64,000 bases of DNA from Vanilla planifolia (lineage: Eukaryota; Streptophyta; Magnoliopsida; Asparagales; Orchidaceae). Made by a program: the position numbers and the translations under genes. Location: contig CM043865.1 of the NCBI GenBank assembly GCA_023846275.1, forward strand, positions 33,060,412 through 33,124,411, given 5' to 3'. The notes beneath the pieces were generated by a model. That model was not told where the DNA came from and did no database searches. It saw nothing but the letters and a program-made list of their open reading frames with translations. This document shows positions 26,133 to 39,664 of the stretch, piece by piece (positions within the stretch are counted from its first letter, which is position 1; every line of letters starts with the position of its first letter).

Positions 26133-29100
26133 TACACCCATCAAATTGATTAGCTTAATTTATGATCTTCTTGATTATGTGATTTTTTCTTTAGTTGATT
26201 ATCTAGATTTTAAAAGATTCTTTAAAATTTAAATATATTTAAATTTTGAATCTCAAGAAAATTTAAATTTTTAAATTTGAATGAAAAAGTTATGAGATTG
26301 AATCTTATCTTATATATCTTATTATGAGATAAAGAAACTTTGATTTAATACCTTGAAAAGTTTAATTTAGGTAATTCTTATCTAGATTTACCATTAACCA
26401 CAAGTTATCTAATGTGAGATTCCTTAAAAGAAGAAATCAAAGAGCCAAATAAGGGGAAGAAATTTAAAAGTTCAACTAACTAGTTGATTGCATGAATTAT
26501 TAGTATAAATATAAAGTGGAGATATCCTAATCAATCTAACTAGATATCTCATAATTAAAGGATAGGTTGGCCAACTATTTAAGCTCTTAAAGCTAGAGTT
26601 TTAGTAAAAAAAAACTAGCCTTAACCCCTTCCAAGGAGATCTACCAAGGGAAGCTAAAGAAGAAATGAAGATATAAGCTAGGAAGAAAGGAACGTCTAAA
26701 GCTTTGTTTAAGGAAGAGAAGAAGACTTTTTTGTGTAGTCCATTACTTCGTTTTTGAGGTAGGATGAACCTCTTGTACTACATTTAAATTTGGAAGCATG
26801 CTTGGGATTAAAAACAATCTACTTTGTTACGAACGCATGCTCTTAATTCTTAAGTTTTCTTATGAAAATTGAAATTATGCATATGATTGGAAACCTAGAT
26901 TAGCTGAGGGATGATATGAACTTGATTTTTTTTCATGATTTCATACATGTCCTACCATGCTTAAAATTAGAAAATTTTAAGTTATATCTTAGATTTCACG
27001 TTGAAAGAATATTTCAATTATGCTACATGTGGAAAAAAAATTGATACATATCTTAGATACTACAACTTGAGCTTTTCCAAAAATTTGATTCATGTTGAGG
27101 TGATTTCTTCTATCACCAAATCTTGTTTTGATGAAACAAATTACTAAAGCTGCAATTATGTTTTACATGAAACCAAGTTTATCATATAATGTTATGGATT
27201 TTTTTCTAAATGTGACTTGAACGATAATATGATAAATTTTCTACCATGATTTAGTTTAGTTATTTCTATATCATAAGTAGCCTTAAATTAGGCTTTTAGG
27301 CTATGAATTAAAGCGTTATATTGATTTGCGAAGGGTATATAGCTCACGAGAGACCTTTGAAAAGGTTTAATGACTTAGGTTTGTCTACGATGCATAATTA
27401 ACTAATATAATTATTGTGAACCCAGGTTCGAAAATAAGGTTATGATTTCAAAGGTTTGAACTAAGGATTTGAAACTTGATTAAGTATTCAAATGATAATC
27501 CAAATAAGTTAAAAGGTTTTAATAAAGACCCTAAACAAAGGTTTGGGCATGAACTAGATATAGATATAAAAATTTAGAGATAAGAGAAGATTTCTCTTGA
27601 TAGGCTAATTAGAGTTTAAAAGAAATCATTAGTTAAATAACAAAGTAAGTTTTTGAGAAAACCTAGATATTTGAAATAATTGATTAAAGTTTTAAGAAAA
27701 TATTGAGATTATTTAGATGATAAATTAAGATTGATTTAGATAACTTTAAATAGTAGCTAATAAACTATATGAAATAATTTAATATGATAAGCAATTATAT
27801 ATTGATATTGACATAGATTAGATTTTAATAAACTCCAAATGTTGGTGCCTTATCTAGAGATAAGTTAGATATACTAGATAGTAGGAATGTCTCTAAGCAT
27901 GGAGGTAATTATTTTACATGATTGATAGAGTTGGGAGGTAAGGAAAAGCAATTGGTAGGAGACATTATAGGGTTATGTGTCTTATTTCTTAAGACATTAT
28001 AGGAGGACTATTGATGTGCCATAGCATATATGGTGGTAGAGTGTCATGTATTGTTTAAGATTCTTAGAGTCTTGAGGGACTTGGTCCACATGATTGGCAG
28101 ATTCAAGAGAGGTGTACCATATCATGTGCTATAGATTTTAGGGAGATTGAGTATAAGACGTTGTAGGAGGCCATAAATATGTCGAATCACTTGATAAAGT
28201 GTTGCATAATTGTTAAAGACTACTAAAGCCCAATGGGGCACCCCATGTGAATAAATTTTCTTATGAGAGAGTGTTAATTTATCTGATGAGATACAAGTGC
28301 TTGATCTAATGCCATGGATTTCTCAAGTTTAAAGGGCGTGTCAGATTGTTGGGTCACTGAACATCTAATTTGATACACTTTATGATCTTGATGTCATATA
28401 GACTTATGAGATAAGATTAATGATTATTATTTTGTTTTCGATTAGCTTGGTAAGTTAAGATATCTTATGTGATATTATTATTTATATTAATGATCTTACT
28501 TTGTTATATATGCTATTATATTATTATATGACTTTTTTTTATAGCATGATTTGAAGATTCTTTATTAATCATGACTCACCTTCTTCCTTATATTATATGT
28601 AAGTTCAAAGAGTTAGAAGCTAACATAAGAGTTGTTATGAGGGCATCAAAGTTAATACTTATAATAAACTATTCATCTAATTTGTATTTGATGATGTTTA
28701 GTTATATCTTCTTATTTCATGCACAACGTTGATATTTTCATTTGTTAAACTTTTGATTCAATAGGATATTTAATGATGGACTATGATATTTATATTTTTA
28801 TATTATTTTATATGATAGATTTGAACTTTTAAATGGCTTGTGAGTCATATGATAATATATTTGATATTATGAATTTATATAAATATAGTTTTATTATGAT
28901 ATTAGGTTTGTTTAATACTATGTACACATTAATTTATATTAATGGGTTACCTAACTTGGAGTGAACTAATTTTTAAGTGAATTTGGTAACCAATTGGTGC
29001 AGACACATGGTTTATTTTGAGCAGAATATTGCAAACATGATGATCATAATGGGGATCTTTGTTTCTTATTTAAATGTCAAGCCCAATAAGTGAAAGATGA

Positions 29101-29150
29101 CTATTCAAATATATTGGTCTAGTTACATAAAAAAGTACTACTAAAAAGGT
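26133..29150 (+). mobile_element. Possible Ty3/gypsy-type LTR remnant
   Basis: Position 26133 begins TGTTACACCC, like the TGTAACACCC start common in plant gypsy (Tekay/del) LTRs. A TATAAATATAAAG box occurs near 26508. After it the DNA becomes GC-richer and reads like an untranslated leader. A second related phrase, TGTTGCACCCCACC, starts near 29812. No gag or pol domain, no primer-binding site and no paired repeat end could be identified, so boundaries and even identity are uncertain. Confidence 0.3.
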
Positions 29151-32100
29151 CAAGTATGATATGTTAATTTTGTTTTGTTTTAAGTCAATGTTTTTCACTA
29201 TCTCTTCATCTTTATCAATAAGAAGTTTTAATTTTTTTAAAATCAATGTTTTTATCTTCTATTTTTTTATCATTAAGAAAAATATATTTTTTTTTACTTT
29301 GTTATACTCTAATTCTTATAACTTCTTTGGCTTTTCTTCCTAAATGCTTAAGATAACCATTCATTTATAACTTATATGTCTAGGCCTTTTACATTTATAG
29401 CAAACTTTAGTTTTATTTTAGAAATTATTTCCAATATTACCTTTAACTACTTGAGTTATAATGCAAGAAATTTCATCTGGCTTAAAAATTATATTTAATG
29501 CGTTTATAATGTTAATCCCTTAATTATATGTGAGAGTTTTATTAATAAAATAATATGATAAAGTTTACTAATATATTATTTTTGTTTGATATCTCAAGAA
29601 AAGTAAAAGATGACGATCATTTAAGATGTGATGATATTATGACACCATGAGACTTAATCAAGGATGTAATTCATATAAATAATCAACCCATGAAAAAACT
29701 TATTCTTGTTAATATAACAGTTATAATTAGTATTATTTATTTACTTTATGTATACTTAGAAAGTTAAAACTTATATAATCTTTATATGTGATACTTAGGA
29801 ACTTAATATGTTGCACCCCACCTAAACTTATAGGTAGAGATTGACGAATAAGACAAATTTTAAATCTAATGTTTTTATAATATTAAAAACTAATTAAATT
29901 ATTCTTAAATCTAGAAAGCAAATAGATAACATATCTCTTACAAATTATCTATTTTTATATATAATATCTATCACAATATATATATTGATAATTATATCAA
30001 AAAAATATTAAAATATATTATCTACATAATATATATAACTAAAACTTACATTCATATTATATATCTTATCAATCAAAACTATAAAATCATTAATAATTTA
30101 TAAAACATATAAAATCTATATCATAATTATTCTGATAATACAACAACAACTAGTAATAAAATTTAAATATATCACAATCACAATATAAATTTTTTAAACA
30201 CACTCACTGTATATCTGAATCTTCAATCCTACTAAAATCATTATTTCTATTTTGAACATGACTGACTTATGATATAGTATAAGAAATAAGTTTCAAAAAA
30301 CTCAATTGATAAATCATAAATAGTAAGATTATATAATATAATAAATAAAGAACAAAACTATAAACCAAATAATAAATTATATAAGTAAAAAAATAATTAT
30401 ATTAATTTAAAACAATAGTAATAAAGAAATAACTTATTTGATTGATTTATATTGTCTTTTACTTATGCATTTTTATATTTATTTATTCAATTTTGTTTCT
30501 CAATTCATTTCATTATTCAATTTGGACATTATTTTTGTTTGACTGTTATCTCTTACTTACATATCATATCATATTTATATCAATATCCATTAGAAGTATA
30601 ATGGGTAAGTTTTCACTCGTAGGCATATCAATCAGTCGACATCACATTAATCCTCACTAGTATGATTCTAGAAACCACACTTAGCCATCTTACAAATCTA
30701 AAAGAAAGCTAATGATAATATCAATGGCATGGGCCACACACTTACACTTAACTACCATGTTAGTTCAAAAACAGTTAATGACAACCCCTTAGGAAGCTAA
30801 TCATCATATCATTAGTGTCATCTCTTATCATAATATCATCTATAACCATACATAGTTATCCTACATGGCATACTAGTAGTAAAATGTAATATAATCTTAG
30901 GTTCCACATTGAATCAAAAGATAACATCATAAGAAAAAAAAAACATATTTCTTATCATTTCCATTTAATGTATTATTCTCATACACCATATCATATACAT
31001 AATTATTTATTTTTTAGTTTTTTACATATTTTATTTCTTTCATTTTTATTGACATACGAATATTACTTATTAATAATAAGCTATACAAATATTTTTATTC
31101 AAATTCAAATGCATGAACTAATTTAATTTCATGATCATAAACAAGAAATACAACTTTATTTTAAAATGCTTTAGAAATATAAATAAATAAACATACTTAT
31201 ATCACAATTAGTTGATTTACTCACCTAATCGTTATGCTGAAAATCTATTTCCTAAATTGAGTTATCTTTTCGATCTTAACATTTCCTTCCTATTTTTGTG
31301 CTTATAATTGGGAATTTCAAATTTCTGAATTTTATCGAAAGTGATTATTGTCATAATTTTTTTGAAATATTAATTTATTGCTAATAGAAACCAACATGTA
31401 TACCTCAATTTTTGTTGTTATGATGAGCAACCATGTAAGATTAGGACTACTCAAAATTTTACAAAGTAAACACAAAAAGATGCCTATTCTTCTAAAAAAA
31501 ATTGAAGTTTTACCTTCAATTTGCCATCATTCATGCATGGAAAATTTTTTTCGATCGTAGCTCATAGTTTCCATTTCGACAACAAAATCTCTTACAATGA
31601 GGGTTGCAATGGAGAAATTGATTAAAGATGCATGCTTCTGCTTTCTTGAATTAACGACTCAAATTTACTTAAGCTTTTCGTGCAAAATCAACACTGATTT
31701 TAGCTCATGGTGGTCGATTTTTGCCAATTTTGATCGCTTATGTTAGATTTATGTTTAATTATACTATTATTTAATTATTATATCAATTTATATGTACTTA
31801 TATTTAAATATTTAATTATAATATATTAGTTAATTATATAATAACTTAAAAAATGATTATAAATTCCAAACATACTCTGCTTGACATGAAACAAGCATTG
31901 TTAGATTTGTCTTGCAAATTTTTATTCAAAAATATTTTTATTATAAAATCTTGAAATTTTTTTTTTGTGACACATATTATGAGATATTTTGAAAATATTA
32001 TTTAGATCTTTATTTAACATACATCTCATATGCACATTATTAAACTAATAAAATAACAATATTTAACATATTAAATACATGTTACAAAACTAAATAAATT

Positions 32101-33348
32101 TTATTATAATATTTCAATTTTTGAGATATTACTTAATCATAATCAAATTATCTTTAAAGTTATTTTAAGTAACCCTATATACATGATTATATCTCAAATC
32201 TTGTATTCTTTGGTATCTTCATATTATTTAAAGACTTAATTGTGCCAGTGAGTATCAAGAAAAAATATGAATTTTCAAATAAGCATGTTTCACTTTTTGA
32301 TAATACGATAGAATTATCATACAATATAATCAATATTAAAAAAACTTTATAAAAGAAAATAGAACATTCGAATTAGGTATGTTCAAAGAAGTTTCAATTC
32401 ATCGTATAATTTGTATTACCAATGCACTCTTAAATGGATAATGAGAGAGTTTAAAAAATGGTATAAATAAATTAATATAGTATATGATTAGACTAAAAAA
32501 GAGAAAATTTAAGAATTTTGTATAATTTGATAATTAAAAATTATATAATACAATCAAGTCAAGTATATAAATTACCATTGTTATAACTATACTTTCTAAT
32601 TTTGGAAACTCCATTACTATTTATTGTATAATTTTAAAATTTTATCTTCATGTTAAAGTATGATTAATGTTGAAAACTTGTAATAGTTGACCTTTTTGAG
32701 AAATGGATTGTGTCCATTGTTTGGTCATTAGCTTTATTATATTTAACTATTGAGAAGCTTTCGCCTATAAATAAAGAATTAACCCATAAGAGAAAAATTT
32801 AATGAAAAAATATTTCAATCAAATAGATCAATTTTATTATCATTATTATATGAAAAATCTTAATCATTTTAGACCTTCAAGAGTTCTTATTGAAGCTATT
32901 ATTCACTCAATCTTTCTACATTTGTTTAATATTTTCTTGATAACTTTGTCACATATTCATATCTAATGTGTCACTTGAGTATTGCACTAATTATAAAAAT
33001 TTGTTATATAAGATTTATTTTAGAACAGATGTAGTTTATCTTGGCTTTGTTCTTTATAACAACTTCCACATCCAATTAAATAATAATAATGCTATTAAAT
33101 ATTTTATGATTTGAATCATCATCAGTTCAATATAATGAAGTCTCATTCTAATAATTATAAAAATGAGTTTTCTCTTAAGTTTGTAATTTTAACATTTCAA
33201 TTCATTAAACATTAATTTTTTTTAATAAGAACATAATTAGCTTGACGTTTTGGCTATTAATTAAAATATTTTTGCATCGATAATATCACAATAAAACAAG
33301 GAGACAAGGGAAAGGTAACAATTACAACGAGAACCGAATAATACATTA
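29151..33348. other. AT-rich intergenic stretch
   Basis: No gene is visible. The part at 30600-30900 ('gggtaagttttcactcgtagg', 'gccacacactta') and the part at about 31550-31740 are GC-richer islands that may be LTR fragments. They have no coding domain and no ends that I can pair. The rest is simple A/T-rich DNA. Confidence 0.5.
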
Positions 33349-33357
33349 CATATCCGC

Positions 33358-33875
33358 AGTTGATGACTCCATAGCTGGTCTTGGTGTCGTTGTTAGAGAT
33401 TGCTCGGGCAAACCTCTCATGGTGGCTGGTAAGAGGATGTTCTCAGTGGCTGCTGATATGATGGAGGTCCAGGCTATCATTATGGCCTTCGACCTTCTGA
33501 GGGAGTTTCTTCCCCAGTATCGTGCAGTTGAGTTCCAGTCTGATTCGATGACTGCACTTCAGGTGGCTCGAGATATGGTTACCAAACCCAGTGGGAAGGG
33601 GGTGCTTGCTGTTACTTTGCAGTATGTTAAGGCCATGGAGGCTCTCCGGTTTTCTCACATCTACAGGGAGGGAAATGAGCCTGCTGACTGGGCTGCCCGT
33701 AGAGCATGCACCCATAAGTTCATTTGGGGTCCTGGGGAATCCCTTCCTCAGTCTCTCATCAAACTTATGCTGTCTGATTTTCTGTTTGATCCCCCTTAAG
33801 GATCTAACTATAAAACCTGTGTGGCTTTGCCACTTTTGATATAATGATATATCCTTCAAAAAAAAAAAAAAAAGG
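33358..33875 (+). mobile_element. 5'-truncated LINE insertion with poly(A) tail and 9 bp target-site duplication
   Basis: The 518 bp insert is flanked by identical CATATCCGC at 33349-33357 and 33876-33884. Its 3' end is a 16-base poly(A) at 33858-33873. Its 5' end starts in the middle of the RNase H domain, as expected when reverse transcription from the 3' end stops early. The tail before the poly(A), GTGGCTTTGCCACTTTTGATATAATG-like, is shared with the older copy at 13.8 kb. Its composition is far GC-richer than the flanks. The combination of features makes a target-primed insertion very likely. Confidence 0.92.
33359..33799 (+). pseudogene. LINE RNase H domain fragment, still open
   Basis: The frame is open from the insertion edge to the TAA at 33797-33799. 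It reads VDDSIAGLGVVVRDCSGKP, then a region with EVQAIIMAFDLL and FQSDSMTALQVARD, then YREGNEPADWAARRA. These match the order of the RNase H-like domain in plant LINE ORF2 proteins: the glycine-rich strand, the conserved Glu and Asp, and the late (H)xxREGN..AD motif. The first catalytic strand is cut off by the 5' truncation, so the enzyme cannot be active. The first ATG in frame is at 33419. It has no own promoter and is best seen as a dead fragment. Confidence 0.85.
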
Positions 33876-33884
33876 CATATCCGC

Positions 33885-36690
33885 TGAAGCGTAAACCATG
33901 GGCTAAACCCACGTTTAAAATGGTTCCTTATGTTTTTGTTGAATCGGTTCAAAGTTAACGGCTTGCAATATTACTTTATTGACCTTTACCTAAACTTCAC
34001 CAAACTTTTATTTTTATTTTTGGTGACTATGATTGCGTGACTTCTTGCTTTACTGATTAATAAATAGTTTGTTTATAGATTACGAATTAAAAAAAGGGTT
34101 AAAAGAAGATTTCAAAAAATTATTTTTAAAAACTAATCTAAAAATTGATGACGTTTATATGTTTTATTCTATTTAAAACTAATTAATTTGGTTTCAAATG
34201 TTAAAAAAATATATAAAAATAGATTTACAAAATTAAAAAATGTGTAAAACTGTAAAAATATTTTTATTTTGGATTGTTAATCCCATGAGTCTAATAGCTC
34301 AATGTTAAATTTTGTGATGATATCATAATTAAATGAGTTATTAATAAAATTATTTAGTGCTCAAAATATAAAAGGCTTAAATATTTAAAGAAAAACATTT
34401 TAGTGGCTTGAAGATTCACTTAACAAGGTTCAAGAAGCTTTGAAATACTTATGTAAAGAGGAGCTTAAGATCACTTGGTGTGAAGACATATTAAGCTTGC
34501 AAAAAGGCTTGAAGATGAAATTAAAGAAGATTCATGAAGCTTGTGAGGATGGATGGAGATTACTTCATCAAGAAAAGATCAATTTTTGAGAGGGAGTTTT
34601 TTTTAGTAAAGTTTTGTTAAAATTGATCTTATATGACTCAAGTTTTGTATGTATTATAATTTTAAAATAAGTCAAAAATTATGTTTTTACATGCACTCAA
34701 ACAAGAGTGTTTTAAATCACAAATATTTTTAAAATATGAATTTTTAAGTGTGACATGCTATATGTCTCTTAGAATATATGATACATGACGAGAAATTAAT
34801 TAGAGAATGCCAACCCAAGACTAATGGATGGTATGCGATTATTAATGTAATTTGAGTATAGTTCAAAGTGTGCAGTATGTGTGGCAAATAAACAATATCC
34901 ATCATTGTTAGACTAAAATAAAAAATTGCTTATAGAATCATTTTATTGATATATAGTATGTCTAATTCACAAGTGTTAGCTAATAGCTAATCCATTTTAT
35001 GATTTGCTTTAGGAAGATTATCTATTAGTTATTCCTACACATACTAAATGACATTTGGAGTGTTTCTTAACTAACTTAACAAATCTTTGACACATCGAAT
35101 CACTTTAATGAAGACTAGGAAACCTAACTATAAATGGGGATTAAATATAAAATTTGGAACTAATCAATATTTAATACAATTAATTTAATTATGCTTCATT
35201 AGATGCCTTCATACTTTTACTTTCAATATCAAGAAAATTCCACAACCTATTTCCAAAGAAGTTGAATTTTGATGAAAGCCTTGTTGAACTCTCAAAAGAA
35301 GCATCTTGCATCAAATTAATGCATCCTTTCTTAAGTTTTAAAAATCTATAATAATGTTGTATTGCATACATTCATTCATTGAGCAAACATATGCAATCAA
35401 TTATATGAATTCTATAATGTACTCTAAGAGAAAGAGAGTCGAGAATTGATAGTTTTTCTTATTTGTAAGAACTTGTAAAACTTAGCTTTTACTCATAAAA
35501 AAGAACCAAATGAGAGGTTAAATCTCAGCCAAAAAGGATTTAAGGAGTGCTTGTATTTGAGTTAGTGAAAAGATCCATTTAGGTTGAGTTTTAGATTGTA
35601 AAAATGTAAAGATTTGGGTTTAGTTTTAGCCCCAAAAAAGACTTAAAAGGTTTTATTTTAACCTTAAAAAAGACACATTTGTGATAGCTTTTCCATTATC
35701 TATGACAAAAAGAGTAAAAAAGCAAAATATTAGGCCGATATCTATTAGGATTGAGCATGGAAGTAAGTTCATTTATTTAAAACTTGGGACTAAAAAAGAT
35801 AAAATGTGATTATTAGGTGATGTCTTAGAGAGAAAAATTATTGAATAATGAATGAATCATAACAAGCTTTTAAGTTGAGAGATACATAGATGAATATATC
35901 TCATATGAACAATAAGAGGATAGATCATAAGTTTTATAAGAAAAAGCAAAAGCTTTGAATTAATGGAGCCTTTTTTGAGGGTAACCTGAGATTGGATCTT
36001 ATAAGAGCTCCTTGGTTTAGCATGTTGGAGTTGAAAAAATTTTAGAATTGGTGACAAAGCAAGAAGAGATCTTCTAAATAAAAGTAAAACTCAATTGGTT
36101 CAAAACATACTTCACTAATGAAAGCCAAAATATTACAATTTAGGTAGAAATTAAATCACCTAAAAAGACTTAATATGATTTATTATTTTTATAGTTTTAT
36201 TTTTCTCTTTATTATAAAATGTTTAAACCACAAAAAGGGAATATCTTGTGAAAATGCCAAAATTATTATAAGTAAAATAACAAAAGTTTTATGAGTCTTA
36301 TAATTATTTTAGAATCTTTTTTAAAAAATCTTGTTAACTTTAAAGTAGTTATGTTGTAATTGTAATAAATAAAGTTTATGCAATAATGACATGCAAGTGA
36401 AGATGCACATGAAAACACATCAATATTTATGGATTTGATATTATGAAAAGTAATATTTTTATGAATGTAATGTGATGCAACATAATTTGAATGCAACCTT
36501 TTAAATTTATAATAAGTACTTTTGCATTCAAACAAATGATTTAACCAAGTACATCTCTAATAGTTTTTAATTTTTATAAATATCTTGTATTTTTTTTATA
36601 TAAATCTTACACAAGTCAAGGCATTCATTATGTTTTATTTTTAGCTTTTATATTTCTCAAAAAAAAAAAACTTTAAATACAAAATATTCA
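33885..36690. other. AT-rich stretch with copia-LTR-like segment
   Basis: The segment at about 34390-34600 has purine-rich plus-strand wording ('ggcttgaagattcac', 'gatggatggagattacttc') like the LTRs of SIRE/Maximus copia elements. I saw no coding domain here and no matching repeat end. The remaining DNA is AT-rich without a gene. Confidence 0.4.
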
Positions 36691-36699
36691 TTAATTCAA

Positions 36700-37330
36700 A
36701 TAAAATATTTTCTAACTTTTTGTGGGAGAGATAACTTACCTTATTATCCTCACTCCCAAATGATTGATGATGTGTCTTGAGGTATATAGGTCCTTCGTCA
36801 CTTTTCTTACTACTTGAGAAAGTTTTTTTATTTAGCTAAAAGATATAAAAAAAGTTTTCTTCTTCACTTTTCTTAATACTAGAGAAGGATGTAATTGACT
36901 TCTATTCGCTTCATGAGGTCATCATAGCCTTCTTTTCTTCTTATTTTTCTTGTAGTTGTTCTTCTTTTTGTTTTTCATCCCCATCAAATTTGCAAAATTG
37001 AGATGAAAATATCCTAGCTTATTTGCATACTTTTATCTTCTTTTATACTTGTAGCTCTTCTCTTTTTTCTTTTCACAATTACCTACAGTCATTTTTTTAA
37101 AAACTTTTGTTAAACTTTTAGAAAGAAGTTCTACTACACTATTGCAAGAAAACTCGACATCGAATGAGATTGTAGCAACCTTTAAGTTAATGTCTTTCTC
37201 CTTATGCTACTTGGGTTGCACTTTTTTTTTTCTTATCATCTCTATCTCATTGGTCATGAGATCTCTAAGTATCTTATGAAGTGAGAGATGATACAAATTC
37301 TTAGAGGTTTTACCACCAATAGATCAAACT
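36700..37330 (-). pseudogene. Degenerate Ty1/copia gag fragment (SIRE-like)
   Basis: On the minus strand, the conceptual product contains RDLMTNEIEM (37268-37239), matching the SLMTHEIEM-type motif of SIRE-lineage copia gag. Downstream come LKVATISFD and LLSKSLTKVFKK, which resemble the alpha-helical stretch before the zinc knuckle. A Lys-rich tail follows. Several stops and frame changes are present. On the same strand upstream, about 37770-37800 carries GTCACTCAAGAGGGGGTG-like wording typical of the LTR or leader part of these elements. The family assignment rests on motif memory. Confidence 0.55.
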
Positions 37331-38300
37331 CATTAGGTAATATCCATAATATTTTTCTCATCTATTTAACATTTGACTTCACTCTATTTAGATTTAAAAA
37401 AACATTAATAATATTAATAAATCTTTTTTTTATTCTTGCACTAAAAAAATAAGTCATGCACAAGCAAGTTTATTTTTGACTCCTTAACTAATTCAAAAGT
37501 CCCAAACCTCATGGGTGGTCATAAGCATAATATTTTCAAAATAAATAAGATTTTTAAAATAAAATTTTAAAAATAATTAAGAAACTTATAAAGACTTCTA
37601 TTGTTTTTCTTATAATAATTAAGTTTGAATTTTTCATAATTCAACTCTTCTTGTTGGGCTTCACATTCTCATTTTTTAATATTTATTGTTTAGAGTTATG
37701 AGTTTAATCTATTATAATCTCAAGTATTCTTTTTGAGACATAAAATTAATTTTGTTTAAAAATATTTATTTCATTAAATTCACACCCCCTCTTGAGTGAC
37801 TTCAGCAAAAACAAAGATTTTAAAAAATTAATATTTCATTAAATAAATTCTTTATCAAAATTGGATAATTCTAGTCATGTTATTAATTTTTACAAATTCA
37901 ACTATTCATAAAAAAAATAAGTTTTGAAATGCTATTACATGTTTGTCATGCATTGAGATAATTTTTTAATCCTAAAAAAGCAAAACAAAATGAGCAAAGT
38001 AAAAGATTATTTTTACTTTAAAGTAGCATCAAAATATTTGTTTTCTATAAATAAATAAAGATATTTTTATTATTTTATAATATCAATCACTTCTATAAAT
38101 ACCAAATAGCCTATTATTAAATAATAATTTTTAAATAATACTTAATAAATAATGTTTTGGTTTTTAAATAATCTTCATTTTTTGTAAAATATTTATAATT
38201 TTGTTGTGAGCGTGGGTTATGTAAATGTTTTTATCATAATATTTTAACATCTAAATAAAATTCAGACAAAAAGTACTCCTAAATAAGGAGTTTTTAGTCA
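37331..38300. other. AT-rich stretch upstream of the phosphoserine aminotransferase gene
   Basis: No coding region is seen. The left half probably belongs to the copia remnant described at 36.7-37.33 kb. The right half is A/T-rich DNA leading into the PSAT promoter. Confidence 0.5.
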
Positions 38301-38305
38301 ATTCT

Positions 38306-38317
38306 TATATATAAAAA
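38306..38317 (+). promoter_or_regulatory. TATA box of the phosphoserine aminotransferase gene
   Basis: TATATATAAAAA lies 106-117 bases before the ATG at 38423. Transcription would start about 30 bases downstream, giving a leader of roughly 75-90 bases with many pyrimidines. This fits the distance and shape of plant core promoters. Confidence 0.7.
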
Positions 38318-38422
38318 GGAAGATGCCATTTCCCTTCTGACCTTCCCATTTTATATTTCCTTCGCCAAAGTCTTTCCTCATTGATCTCCCTTTCTTCTCT
38401 AATAACAGCCGCCGCTTCTGCG

Positions 38423-39664
38423 ATGGCCACCATTGTCCCCTCCTCTTCACTCTCTCGCCTCCTCTCCCCTTCCCTCTCCTCCCTTCCTTTCTCCTCGCGC
38501 TCCCCTCATCGCCTCTCCGTCACATGTACCGCCATCAGTCCCTCTCCCTTCCCCTCCACCGTTGCCGCGGGCGACCGTGGCGTATACAACTTCGCCGCGG
38601 GCCCCGCCACCCTTCCCGAATCCGTCCTCCTCAAAGCCCAATCCGAACTCTACAACTACCGCGGATCTGGCATGAGCATCATGGAGATGAGCCACCGCGG
38701 CAAGGAGTTCGACTTCGTCATCAAGAAGGCCGAATCTGATCTCCGCCGCCTTCTCTCCATCTCCGATGACTTCTACGTTCTCTTCCTCCAGGGCGGCGCC
38801 ACCACCCAGTTCGCCGCCGTTCCGCTTAACCTCTGCAAGATCGACGAGCCCGCCGACTATATCGTGACCGGTTCTTGGAGTGATAAGGCCTTCAAAGAAT
38901 CCCAGAAATTCTGCAAACCTAACGTCGTATGGTCAGGGAAATCCGAGAAGTATACGAAGATCCCTTCTTTCGATGTGATCAAACAAAATCCAGATGCCAA
39001 ATACCTCCATTTCTGCGGGAATGAGACCATCCATGGCGTCGAGTTTAAGGATTACCCAGTACCCAAGAATAAAACATCCATTTTGGTTGCCGACATGTCC
39101 TCGAATTTTTGTTCGAAGCCTGTCGACGTCTCTAAGTTTGGTCTGATCTATGCCGGTGCACAGAAGAACGTTGGCCCTTCAGGTGTTACCATTGTCATTG
39201 TCCGGCGAGATCTTGTCAGTGATTCACAGCCAATAACCCCGGTGATGCTTGATTACAAGATCCATGCTGATAACGCTTCTCTATACAACACCCCGCCATG
39301 TTATGCGATCTATATTTGTGGTCTGGTGTTCGAAGATCTACTAGACCAGGGAGGGATTAAGGCCGTGGAGGAGAGGAATGCTAAGAAGGCTGGTATTCTC
39401 TATGATGCCATTGATGGCAGTGCAGGATTCTACATCTGCCCTGTTGAGAAATCAGTGAGGTCCCATATGAATGTGCCCTTCACTTTGGCAAGGTCAGAGC
39501 TTGAGAAGACGTTTATCGAGGAGGCTGCAAAGGAGAGGATGGTTCAGCTCAAGGGACATAGATCAGTAGGTGGAGTTCGCGCATCGATCTATAATGCTAT
39601 GCCACTCGCCGGTGTGGAGAATCTGGTTGCTTTCATGAAGGATTTTCAGGCAAGGCATCCGTGA
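38423..39664 (+). CDS. PSAT1: Phosphoserine aminotransferase, plastid, intronless
   Basis: PLP enzyme that converts 3-phosphohydroxypyruvate and glutamate to O-phosphoserine and 2-oxoglutarate in the phosphorylated serine pathway of plastids. The protein has 413 residues in a single exon. The first 50 or so are rich in Ser, Pro, Leu and Arg, a typical transit peptide; the enzyme proper begins at [13 protein letters not shown] (about residue 54). QGGATTQFA, which binds the cofactor phosphate, is conserved. The Schiff-base Lys is in [11 protein letters not shown], about residue 248. [16 protein letters not shown] near the C-terminus is the substrate-binding part. The frame is open upstream to a TTG at 38381, but the first ATG is at 38423 in a strong context (GCGATGGCC), so I start there. 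It is a GC-rich island in AT-rich DNA. Recognition is very safe. Confidence 0.96.
   Translation: MATIVPSSSLSRLLSPSLSSLPFSSRSPHRLSVTCTAISPSPFPSTVAAGDRGVYNFAAGPATLPESVLLKAQSELYNYRGSGMSIMEMSHRGKEFDFVIKKAESDLRRLLSISDDFYVLFLQGGATTQFAAVPLNLCKIDEPADYIVTGSWSDKAFKESQKFCKPNVVWSGKSEKYTKIPSFDVIKQNPDAKYLHFCGNETIHGVEFKDYPVPKNKTSILVADMSSNFCSKPVDVSKFGLIYAGAQKNVGPSGVTIVIVRRDLVSDSQPITPVMLDYKIHADNASLYNTPPCYAIYICGLVFEDLLDQGGIKAVEERNAKKAGILYDAIDGSAGFYICPVEKSVRSHMNVPFTLARSELEKTFIEEAAKERMVQLKGHRSVGGVRASIYNAMPLAGVENLVAFMKDFQARHP

Noticed and set aside
38381-38422. Extension of phosphoserine aminotransferase to 38381
   Set aside because: The codon at 38381 is TTG, not ATG. The first ATG in frame is 38423 and has a good initiation context.
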